Positions 1 through 4,354 of a stretch of 5,559 bases of DNA are shown piece after piece. A model generated the notes under the pieces. That model made no database searches, was not told where the DNA came from, and worked only from the letters and a program-made list of their open reading frames with translations. The position numbers and the translations under genes were made by a program. Every line of letters begins with the position of its first letter. The first letter of the stretch is position 1. The stretch is from Coprococcus_A sp051877705. GTDB lineage: Bacteria > Bacillota > Clostridia > Lachnospirales > Lachnospiraceae. The stretch spans positions 1 through 5,559 of the forward strand of contig JBJEJD010000034.1 in assembly GCA_051877705.1 (NCBI GenBank), given 5' to 3'.

Positions 1-250
1 ATATGGAGGCTTTCGGTGCACCGCCCATACTGACCAGCGCGGCAAAGGCAGAAATTGCAAGGATGACAGGTGTGGTCACGCCAACCCCGGCAAGGGCCTG
101 TTTTCCCACCTCCGGGATATGACCGATGAACATTTTGTCCACGAGACTGTATAAAATATTGATAAGCTGCGCGGCAACGGCCGGAACTGCCAGTTTTAGA
201 AAAGCCCTGGGTACTGCCATAGAATTCAGTATAGTTTCATGATCATTCAT
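1..250 (-). CDS. MATE family efflux transporter, N-terminal part (runs off the left edge)
   Basis: This is the first 83 codons of a multidrug and toxin extrusion (MATE) transporter, an inner-membrane antiporter that exports drugs or metabolites using a Na+ or H+ gradient. The translation begins MNDHETILNS and continues with the family's typical first helix region (FLKLAVPAVAAQLINILYSL), the loop VDKMFIGHIPEVG, and a second hydrophobic segment with ALAGVGVTTPVILAISAFAA followed by MGGAPKAS. Full MATE proteins are about 450 residues, so most of the gene lies outside the window. The ATG at 250 was chosen because an AAAGGAAAG ribosome binding site precedes it and the family N-terminus fits. The gene is on the same strand as the macrodomain gene and 65 bases downstream of it, but it has its own predicted promoter. 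The exported substrate cannot be told from this fragment. Confidence 0.88.
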   Translation of the reverse strand, partial: MNDHETILNSMAVPRAFLKLAVPAVAAQLINILYSLVDKMFIGHIPEVGKQALAGVGVTTPVILAISAFAALVSMGGAPKASI

Positions 251-270
251 TTTTTTCTTTCCTTTCCGAT

Positions 271-318
271 TTGCTAAAACTCATTGAAGAAGATTGACTC
301 CTGCTGAACAAGATATTA
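271..318 (-). repeat. Promoter-region repeat, copy A (before the MATE gene)
   Basis: Bases 271-318 align with 1861-1907 at about 36 of 48 positions with one gap. The identical blocks are CTGAACAAGATATTA (15 bases), ATTGACT and CTCATT on the plus strand. The repeat covers the -35 box, spacer and -10 box of both predicted minus-strand promoters. Its outer end coincides with the macrodomain stop codon. Confidence 0.7.
283..311 (-). promoter_or_regulatory. Predicted promoter of the MATE gene
   Basis: Read on the minus strand, TTGTTC (311-306) and TTCAAT (288-283) are separated by 17 bases, placing a start site near 276 and giving a leader of roughly 26 bases before the ATG at 250. The -10 box is weak. 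The -35 and part of the spacer match the flavoprotein promoter at 1872-1900, which supports a real function. The -35 box begins just past the macrodomain stop codon. Confidence 0.5.
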
Positions 319-1122
319 CTTTCTTCTGAACTTCAGAAGTCTTGTATATATTTGAAGATCAATATCCTTGAAGACGTTAAAAACTACTTTTTTAATGGAT
401 GACTGTGGATGATTTTCAAAATAATCTGATACAGTTTCAATAGCAAGAGAGGCAGCCAGATCGTTTGGAAAGTGGAATTCGCCTGTTGATATACAGCAAA
501 ATGCTATAGAGATCAACTGATGCTGTTCAGCAAGATCCAGACATGAATGATAGCATGACACGAGCTGACGCTGTTTTTCTTCTGTGACGCAGCCATTAAT
601 GATGGGGCCGACAGTATGGAGAATATATTTTGCCGGGAGATTATAAGCCCTGGTTATTTTAGCATTTCCTGTTGCTTCATCATGTCCCTGGGCTTTCATT
701 AGTGATGCACATTCATATCTGAGCTGTAGTCCCGCAGAGGAATGAATAGCATTGTCGATACAACCGTGGCATGGGACAAAGCAGCCTAACATTTTAGAAT
801 TAGCAGCGTTAACAATGGCGTCCACCTGAAGCCGTGTGATATCTCCCTGCCAGATTGTGATTCGGGAATTATTTTTGACAGTGGGAAGATCGTCGACTTT
901 TACAATACCCTTTTCGGCCAGCTCGCTTTTAAGGAGAATGTCTTGAAGGTCAAAAAAGGCATCCGGTAATTTTATATCCGGATTGTGGATATTCATCAGA
1001 CTCCGGAGCAATATACGCTGAGATCTCATATTATCTGGAAAATTTTCAGCACTTGGCTTGATTTCAGGGTTAAGATTCAGAAGGTACTCATTCAATTTAT
1101 TAATTATTTCTATTTTTTTCAT
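316..1122 (-). CDS. Zinc-dependent macrodomain protein-ADP-ribose hydrolase (SirTM-associated type)
   Basis: This 268-residue protein is predicted to remove ADP-ribose from proteins, reversing the modification made by the neighbouring sirtuin. An N-terminal helical extension (about 1-80) precedes the macrodomain (about 85-265). Visible motifs are the adenine-contacting GDIT (D94), VNAAN at 104-108, the segment LGCFVPCHGCIDNAIH from about 113, HTVGP at 169-173, and the phosphate loop STGEFHFP near 212. The Cys-rich segment, with C114, H119 and C121, marks the zinc-containing macrodomains (Zn-Macro) found beside class M sirtuins in Staphylococcus and Streptococcus, and those are also about 270 residues long. 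The frame stays open upstream to 1218, but that would overlap the ferredoxin gene. The ATG at 1122 has an AAAGGAA site, which overlaps the ferredoxin stop codon, so translation is probably coupled. It is the last gene of the flavoprotein-ferredoxin-macrodomain operon. The activity is inferred from the family. Confidence 0.93.
   Translation of the reverse strand: MKKIEIINKLNEYLLNLNPEIKPSAENFPDNMRSQRILLRSLMNIHNPDIKLPDAFFDLQDILLKSELAEKGIVKVDDLPTVKNNSRITIWQGDITRLQVDAIVNAANSKMLGCFVPCHGCIDNAIHSSAGLQLRYECASLMKAQGHDEATGNAKITRAYNLPAKYILHTVGPIINGCVTEEKQRQLVSCYHSCLDLAEQHQLISIAFCCISTGEFHFPNDLAASLAIETVSDYFENHPQSSIKKVVFNVFKDIDLQIYTRLLKFRRK
323..339. repeat. Perfect 8-base inverted repeat in the macrodomain 3' end
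   Basis: CTTCTGAA and TTCAGAAG flank a single C at 331. The element lies inside the last codons of the macrodomain gene and is centred 20 bases upstream of the predicted MATE -35 box. It could be a regulator site for the MATE gene or simply coding sequence. No T-run follows on either strand, so a terminator is unlikely. Confidence 0.35.
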
Positions 1123-1135
1123 TTTGTGGATTCCT

Positions 1136-1342
1136 TTACAGATGTATAATAAATGGAGCATTTTTATGGCAGAGGGCTGCACATTTTCCGCAGCCAATAC
1201 ATTTATCTTCCTGGACATAGCTGATCCATCCGGGTTTCATGATGATGGCTTGTGCGGGACAGGCGGAGATACAGGCCCCGCAGCCGACACATTTGTCAGT
1301 ATCAATGAATGCTTTGAAAGATTGAATATGAATTGTGGACAT
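1136..1342 (-). CDS. 2[4Fe-4S] ferredoxin, bacterial (clostridial) type
   Basis: This 68-residue cytoplasmic electron carrier has two complete cluster-binding motifs. The first is C18, C21, C24, C28-Pro (CVGCGACISACP). The second is C48, C51, C54, C58 (CIGCGKCAALCH), where the usual proline after the last cysteine is histidine. This predicts two low-potential [4Fe-4S] clusters. The length is slightly above the roughly 55 residues of the classic clostridial ferredoxin because of a short N-terminal strand (MSTIHIQSFKAF). The ATG at 1342 follows GGAGG by 6 bases. A longer open frame to 1453 would run back into the flavoprotein gene and lacks this site. Its place between an FMN protein and the macrodomain suggests it exchanges electrons with the flavoprotein or belongs to the pathway controlled by ADP-ribosylation. 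The redox partner is not identified by sequence. Confidence 0.93.
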   Translation of the reverse strand: MSTIHIQSFKAFIDTDKCVGCGACISACPAQAIIMKPGWISYVQEDKCIGCGKCAALCHKNAPFIIHL

Positions 1343-1365
1343 TTTAGACCTCCGTATATCGCAAA

Positions 1366-1398
1366 CAGGCGCAGAGGGGTTACTGGCCTCTGCGCCTG
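1366..1398 (-). terminator. Intercistronic 12-base-pair hairpin between flavoprotein and ferredoxin genes
   Basis: CAGGCGCAGAGG (1366-1377) and CCTCTGCGCCTG (1387-1398) form a perfect GC-rich stem with a 9-base loop. On the minus strand only TTTGCG follows, a poor U-run, so this looks like a partial terminator or an mRNA-stabilising element rather than a full stop. It would set flavoprotein expression above that of the ferredoxin and macrodomain. The ferredoxin ribosome binding site begins roughly 10 bases past the stem. Confidence 0.6.
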
Positions 1399-1427
1399 CA
1401 GGTAAGTAGGTAGAAAGAAAGGGAAGG

Positions 1428-1823
1428 TTACAGAACTTTTTTGTTCTCAGCACCAGGTGTTGTAACGATAATTTTTTCAGGAGTTATGACAAGGGCGCCT
1501 TTGGCAGTTGCAGCGCCATTGAACATTTTTTCAACCATTGCCTTAAAGGTGTTTACAATAGCACCTTCTGTAATATACTCAGCTGTCCCTTTGATCTGGT
1601 ATCCTTCCAGGGATTCAGCGTTATAGGCGGAGATGGCAATTTTACCGTCATTGGCTGCAAGGTTCTTTAATGTTGTTTCAAGAAATACATCGCCGACAAT
1701 GAGTTTTCCGTCTTCGGTTACATCTTTAAAAGCAACAGGAACGACATTTGGTTCACCGTTGGAGCAGGTGGCCAGATCCCACATGCTTGTTTTGAGAACT
1801 CTTAATACATTTTCATTCATCAT
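1428..1823 (-). CDS. Pyridoxamine 5'-phosphate oxidase family, FMN-binding split-barrel protein
   Basis: This 131-residue protein is a small single-domain member of the FMN-binding split beta-barrel group. The order of segments fits: an N-terminal helix (MNENVLRVLKTS), the first barrel strands with LATCSNGEPNVVPVAF (about 17-32), KLIVGDVFLETTLKNLAAN (about 40-58), IAISAYN and GYQIKGTAEYI (near 63-84), and a C-terminal GALVITPEKIIVTTPG. The last part resembles the ALVIT segment of the Desulfovibrio FMN-binding electron-transfer protein, which has a similar length. True PNPOx enzymes are longer, so vitamin B6 synthesis is unlikely. An electron-transfer flavoprotein or small flavin reductase is more plausible, given the ferredoxin gene directly downstream. 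Two ATGs are adjacent (1823 and 1820). The first lies 7 bases after GGAGG and was chosen. It is the first gene of its operon and divergent from sirTM. The exact reaction is unknown. Confidence 0.87.
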   Translation of the reverse strand: MMNENVLRVLKTSMWDLATCSNGEPNVVPVAFKDVTEDGKLIVGDVFLETTLKNLAANDGKIAISAYNAESLEGYQIKGTAEYITEGAIVNTFKAMVEKMFNGAATAKGALVITPEKIIVTTPGAENKKVL

Positions 1824-1860
1824 GAGAATACCTCCAGATTTAGTAGTTATTGTTTTGCAA

Positions 1861-1907
1861 TTGCTGAGCTCATTATAAACAATTGACTTGCACTGAACAA
1901 GATATTA
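1861..1907 (-). repeat. Promoter-region repeat, copy B (before the flavoprotein operon)
   Basis: This is the partner of 271-318, sharing CTGAACAAGATATTA, ATTGACT and CTCATT in the same order and spacing apart from a one-base gap. Both copies point towards a minus-strand gene. This copy has the better -10 box (TATAAT). Confidence 0.7.
1872..1900 (-). promoter_or_regulatory. Predicted promoter of the flavoprotein-ferredoxin-macrodomain operon
   Basis: On the minus strand, TTGTTC (1900-1895) and a consensus TATAAT (1877-1872) have a 17-base spacer. The start site should fall near 1865, giving a leader of about 42 bases before the ATG at 1823. The palindrome ATGAGTCACTCAT is centred 22 bases upstream of the -35 box. 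Confidence 0.7.
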
Positions 1908-1909
1908 AG

Positions 1910-1953
1910 AAATTCATGAGTCACTCATTAATTTAATAGCGACTCATGAATTT
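1910..1953. promoter_or_regulatory. Double operator between the divergent flavoprotein and sirTM promoters
   Basis: The outer arms AAATTCATGAGTC (1910-1922) and GACTCATGAATTT (1941-1953) are a perfect 13-base inverted repeat. Within it lie two copies of one element: ATGAGTCACTCAT at 1916-1928 (centre 1922), and AATAGCGACTCAT at 1935-1947 (centre 1941), which matches the reverse complement of the hxlR-proximal copy at 11 of 13 bases. The first is 22 bases upstream of the flavoprotein -35 box and the second is 22 bases upstream of the sirTM -35 box. The neighbouring HxlR-family protein is the most likely binder, because the same element precedes its own gene. A position upstream of -35 suits an activator. 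Confidence 0.72.
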
Positions 1954-1962
1954 GATTATATA

Positions 1963-1991
1963 TTGCAAAGACAAAGCTGATTGCATATAGT
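1963..1991 (+). promoter_or_regulatory. Predicted promoter of sirTM
   Basis: TTGCAA (1963-1968) and TATAGT (1986-1991) are separated by 17 bases, with a start site expected near 1998 and a leader of about 38 bases. Each box differs from consensus at one or two positions. It stands back to back with the flavoprotein promoter across the shared operator. Confidence 0.6.
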
Positions 1992-2035
1992 AATACAAAA
2001 ACAAGTTCATTATACAGTAAAGGGGGAAAATGAAG

Positions 2036-2917
2036 ATGAGACGAAATAGCATTGTCGGTGAAGTTACAGGATGCTATAAAGATGAAATACATAAACTGAA
2101 AAAAATAATGTGTGAAGCGGATGCTGTCATAGTCGGGGCAGGCGCAGGTATGTCCACTTCCGCAGGGTATGATTTTGGCGGAAAACGCCTGGAAAAATAC
2201 TTTGGGGATTTTGTGAAGAAATATGGTATGACGGATATGTATAGCGGCTGTTTTGCTGACTTTGAAACCAGGGAAGAAAGATGGGCGTACTGGTCACGCT
2301 GGGCATGGATCAACAGATATGAGGCGATACCGAAGGATACGCATCGAAAGCTTCTGCAGCTCCTAAAGAATAAAGATTATTTTGTACTGACAACGAATAT
2401 CGATCATACATTTCAAAGGTCCGGTTTTCCTAAGGAGAAGCTTTGTTACACTCAGGGAGATTTCGGCTTGTTTCAATGCTCAGGACCATGTCATACAGAT
2501 ACATATGATAACAGGGATATTCTGCAGAAGATGATTTTACAGGAGAAGAATATGCGTGTACCTGCTGAATTGATACCCTATTGTCCGAAGTGTGGAAGAG
2601 AAATGGATTTTAATCTGTTCTGGGATGATACATTTGTTCGGGACAAGGGATGGCATACTGCCCATGAAAGATATCTGAAGTATCTTGATGCGCATAAAAA
2701 GGGAAGAATCCTTTATCTTGAATTAGGTGTTGGTTTCAATTCGCCAGGAGTGATCAAAATTCCTTTTTGGAATATGGTGATGGAGAATCAGGATGCAGTA
2801 TTCGTCAGTGTCAATCTGACATTGCCATGTTATCCTGAAGCTTTAAAGGAACGTTCGATTGTGATTCAGGCGGATATTGACCAGGTCATAACAGAATTAC
2901 TTTCAGATGATAAATAA
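2036..2917 (+). CDS. sirTM: Class M sirtuin, predicted NAD+-dependent protein ADP-ribosyltransferase (SirTM)
   Basis: This 293-residue SIR2-fold protein is expected to move ADP-ribose from NAD+ to a protein, releasing nicotinamide. The Rossmann NAD motif GAGAGMS is at 34-40 and TTNIDHTFQ, with N121 and D123, follows at 119-127. The position of the deacylase catalytic histidine is instead glutamine: YTQGDFGLFQC has Q140, 19 residues after N121, the same spacing as the Asn/Gln pair known from Streptococcus SirTM. A zinc ribbon is visible as C148, C152, C183 and C186. ELGVGFNSP (229-237) replaces the usual GTSL-type NAD loop. These features separate it from lysine deacetylases such as CobB. The ATG at 2036 lies 9 bases after AAGGGGG. 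An in-frame ATG at 2030 is only 3 bases from that site and would add Met-Lys. It is divergent from the macrodomain operon. No GcvH-L or LplA2 gene is in the window, so the protein substrate is open. Confidence 0.93.
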   Translation: MRRNSIVGEVTGCYKDEIHKLKKIMCEADAVIVGAGAGMSTSAGYDFGGKRLEKYFGDFVKKYGMTDMYSGCFADFETREERWAYWSRWAWINRYEAIPKDTHRKLLQLLKNKDYFVLTTNIDHTFQRSGFPKEKLCYTQGDFGLFQCSGPCHTDTYDNRDILQKMILQEKNMRVPAELIPYCPKCGREMDFNLFWDDTFVRDKGWHTAHERYLKYLDAHKKGRILYLELGVGFNSPGVIKIPFWNMVMENQDAVFVSVNLTLPCYPEALKERSIVIQADIDQVITELLSDDK

Positions 2918-2929
2918 TGAGTCGCTCAT
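2917..2929. promoter_or_regulatory. Operator before hxlR
   Basis: ATGAGTCGCTCAT has 5-base arms around TCG and starts on the last base of the sirTM stop codon. It differs at one base from the copy at 1916-1928. Its centre (2923) is 22 bases upstream of the hxlR -35 box, the same distance as at the two divergent promoters, which suggests autoregulation. Confidence 0.7.
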
Positions 2930-2944
2930 AAATTCCATAGTAAC

Positions 2945-2973
2945 TTGAATAGACGGAGCAAATCACGTATAAT
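2945..2973 (+). promoter_or_regulatory. Predicted promoter of the HxlR-family regulator gene
   Basis: TTGAAT (2945-2950) and a consensus TATAAT (2968-2973) are separated by 17 bases, with a start site near 2980 and a leader of about 30 bases. This promoter lies inside the 5' extension of the open frame, which is a further reason to reject the upstream start codon at 2945. Read-through from sirTM is also possible because no terminator was seen between the genes. Confidence 0.75.
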
Positions 2974-3010
2974 TGTGGAAGCGAGTCTTGAATTGAAGGA
3001 GGAAGGCAGT

Positions 3011-3385
3011 ATGTATCAAAGGAAACTGGAAAGAGATATTCGCTGCCCGCTGGAGTATGGTCTTGAAATATTTGGCGGTAAATGGAATTCGAGAATTATC
3101 TGTGTACTGGCGGCAAAAAAAGTTTTACGCTACAGTGAGCTGCGTAAGGAAATGGGCAATATAACGGATGCTGTGCTGGCATCTACTTTAAAAGATCTGA
3201 TTAATAATGAGATCGTGATCCGCAGATCCTATGATGAGATCCCGCCGCGGGTAGAGTATTCTCTGTCAGAAAAGGGTGCCTCTGTCGTGCCGATTTTGCA
3301 GAGTATCTGCCAGTGGTCAGGGGCTTTTTATAAAGAGGACCATGAAAACAGCATGGTCCATTGTCAGAAATGCGATTATCGATAA
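3011..3385 (+). CDS. HxlR-family winged-helix transcriptional regulator
   Basis: This 124-residue DNA-binding protein has the classic HxlR layout. The N-terminal CPLEYGLEIFGGKWNSRII (12-30) matches the family's CP-x-LxxIGGKW signature. It is followed by the helix-turn-helix segment RYSELRKEMGNITDAVLASTLKDL and the wing RRSYDEIPPRVEYSLSEKG, then a C-terminal dimer helix. Family members bind as dimers and several sense oxidants or electrophiles through the cysteine at the C12 position (YodB and HypR of Bacillus are examples). Further cysteines are C31, C100 and a C-terminal pair C118-x-x-C121. The ATG at 3011 follows AAGGAGG by 8 bases. A longer frame from 2945 lacks such a site and covers the promoter. 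It probably controls its own gene, sirTM and the divergent operon through the ATGAGTCRCTCAT sites. HxlR and HypR act as activators, which agrees with sites upstream of -35. The ligand or signal is unknown. Confidence 0.92.
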   Translation: MYQRKLERDIRCPLEYGLEIFGGKWNSRIICVLAAKKVLRYSELRKEMGNITDAVLASTLKDLINNEIVIRRSYDEIPPRVEYSLSEKGASVVPILQSICQWSGAFYKEDHENSMVHCQKCDYR

Positions 3386-3395
3386 GTCCATTGAT

Positions 3396-3423
3396 ATATG
3401 CTGTCAGGTAACTGACAGCATAT
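3396..3423. terminator. Perfect 12-base-pair hairpin between convergent genes
   Basis: ATATGCTGTCAG (3396-3407) and CTGACAGCATAT (3412-3423) pair fully around the tetraloop GTAA, a GNRA-type loop. It lies 10 bases after the hxlR stop codon and also encodes the last residues and stop codon of the XRE gene on the other strand. Neither side has a strong T-run, so termination may be partial, but the position between convergent genes supports a bidirectional terminator. Confidence 0.6.
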
Positions 3424-4111
3424 TATATTGCTTTAACAACCGAATATCTTCTTTTGAAATTTTTAGTTTTTGGACCAATTCATAATCTTCTTTTAAAGGG
3501 CTCTTGGAGAAAAGCATTTTGGTCGCGATAGGCATCATGGGACGGGAGGAAAAACCGTTCCATAATCCCCATTTTGTGTTGGCATCCAGATAGGAAGCCA
3601 GAATCTGAACGCTGGCTTTTTCCATAGGTGTATCCTGGTTGGTCAGAACAATATTGGTGACCGCGTCATAGTGCTCAATATAGCCCCAGTAGGTATTTTC
3701 ACAGTTCTGATAGTGCTCATAATCTGAGAAATTCATATACATCATTATCTTATATTGACCGTTTTCTGTCTCTGATAATATATCAAAGACACAACGGAGG
3801 ATCTGATTGCTTCGCCCGTCAAATACGTAGCCAAAAAACTGGGACACGCCGTTAAAGAAAGCCGGGCGGTTGCCGGGACTTTGGAAAACGGTGCGCTTGG
3901 GCCGGCAGTACAGAAGCTGTTCAACGTGGATGCACAGGGCGTCGGCAATCTCATATAAAGTCTCAATATCGACAGCAATTTCCCCTTTTTCGTATTTTGA
4001 AATCGTTGATTTACTTTTACAGATAATGGCAGATAATTCATCCAACGTCATATGCCGCATTTTTCGAAAATTCCGTATACGTTTTCCAATTTCTTTACTG
4101 ATCTCATTCAT
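3404..4111 (-). CDS. XRE-family helix-turn-helix regulator with uncharacterised C-terminal domain
   Basis: This 235-residue protein has a Cro/C1-type DNA-binding domain at about residues 6-67: IGKRIRNFRKMRHMTLDELS, then the recognition helix region KSKSTISKYEKGEI and TLYEIADALCIHVEQLL. The remaining 165 residues form a domain I cannot assign. It is rich in aromatic residues (FFGYVFDG, MMYMNFSDYEHY, TYWGYIEHYD) and has no visible transmembrane segment or catalytic motif, so a ligand-binding or dimerisation role is a guess. The ATG at 4111 has an AGAGGAG site 8 bases upstream. The gene is divergent from the MalY/PatB gene, a common arrangement for a local regulator of that enzyme. Its stop codon lies inside the hairpin shared with hxlR. 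It appears unrelated to the ADP-ribosylation module. Confidence 0.85.
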   Translation of the reverse strand: MNEISKEIGKRIRNFRKMRHMTLDELSAIICKSKSTISKYEKGEIAVDIETLYEIADALCIHVEQLLYCRPKRTVFQSPGNRPAFFNGVSQFFGYVFDGRSNQILRCVFDILSETENGQYKIMMYMNFSDYEHYQNCENTYWGYIEHYDAVTNIVLTNQDTPMEKASVQILASYLDANTKWGLWNGFSSRPMMPIATKMLFSKSPLKEDYELVQKLKISKEDIRLLKQYNMLSVT

Positions 4112-4170
4112 TGAAAATACTCCTCTTTGGGTGCGAAGTTTCGTGAAAATACAAAAATGATTGAAAATAC
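4111..4170. repeat. Three GAAAATAC direct repeats upstream of the XRE gene
   Basis: TTGAAAATAC occurs at 4111-4120 and 4161-4170, and GTGAAAATAC at 4143-4152. The first overlaps the XRE start codon. Spacing is 32 and 18 bases. They could be binding sites for the XRE protein or chance in AT-rich DNA. The rest of the 243-base gap up to 4354 is AT-rich, and the only other signal I see there is the MalY/PatB promoter. I could not place a convincing XRE promoter. Confidence 0.4.
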
Positions 4171-4274
4171 TTTGTTTGCGTTTGTATACACAGATTTTAC
4201 CAGTTTTCTGTTAAAAAATCAATTCTGAAGAAAAAAATAATAAAATTTTTCCACTGTCAGGAAACAAGGCTTTT

Positions 4275-4303
4275 TTGACGTATGAAGAAGGGCTTGTTAA
4301 AAT
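4275..4303 (+). promoter_or_regulatory. Predicted promoter of the MalY/PatB gene
   Basis: TTGACG (4275-4280) and TAAAAT (4298-4303) are separated by 17 bases, placing the start site near 4310 with a leader of about 45 bases. An AAAGGA ribosome binding site (4339-4344) lies 10 bases before the ATG at 4355. Confidence 0.65.
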
Positions 4304-4354
4304 AAAGTCACAAAGATGCAGGCTGCACAAATAAATAGAAAGGAAAACGATAAA

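Noticed and set aside
1123..1218. Longer macrodomain protein starting at 1218
   Set aside because: The added 32 residues would overlap the ferredoxin coding sequence in another frame and have no good ribosome binding site; the ATG at 1122 has one and gives the usual family length.
1058..1405. Plus-strand open frame across the ferredoxin gene
   Set aside because: It lies opposite the ferredoxin and macrodomain genes, has no recognisable domain, and its codons mirror the conserved genes on the other strand.
1343..1453. Longer ferredoxin starting at 1453
   Set aside because: It would run through the intercistronic hairpin and into the flavoprotein gene. GGAGG sits 6 bases before the ATG at 1342.
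1441..1878. Plus-strand open frames opposite the flavoprotein gene
   Set aside because: They are antisense to a recognised protein family with a good start site and have no motif of their own.
1883..1908. Plus-strand promoter starting with TTGACT in the repeat
   Set aside because: No acceptable -10 box lies 16-18 bases downstream. The minus-strand reading gives consensus TATAAT with a 17-base spacer.
316..2917. DarTG-like toxin-antitoxin system (ADP-ribosyltransferase plus macrodomain)
   Set aside because: The transferase is a sirtuin fold, not DarT; the macrodomain is the Zn type; and the genes are in divergent units with metabolic partners rather than a tight two-gene operon. Toxicity cannot be excluded from sequence alone.
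2036..2917. SIR2-based phage defence protein (Thoeris or DSR type)
   Set aside because: Those proteins carry SIR2 NADase domains fused or paired with other domains. This protein is a stand-alone class M sirtuin with a Zn ribbon and a macrodomain partner.
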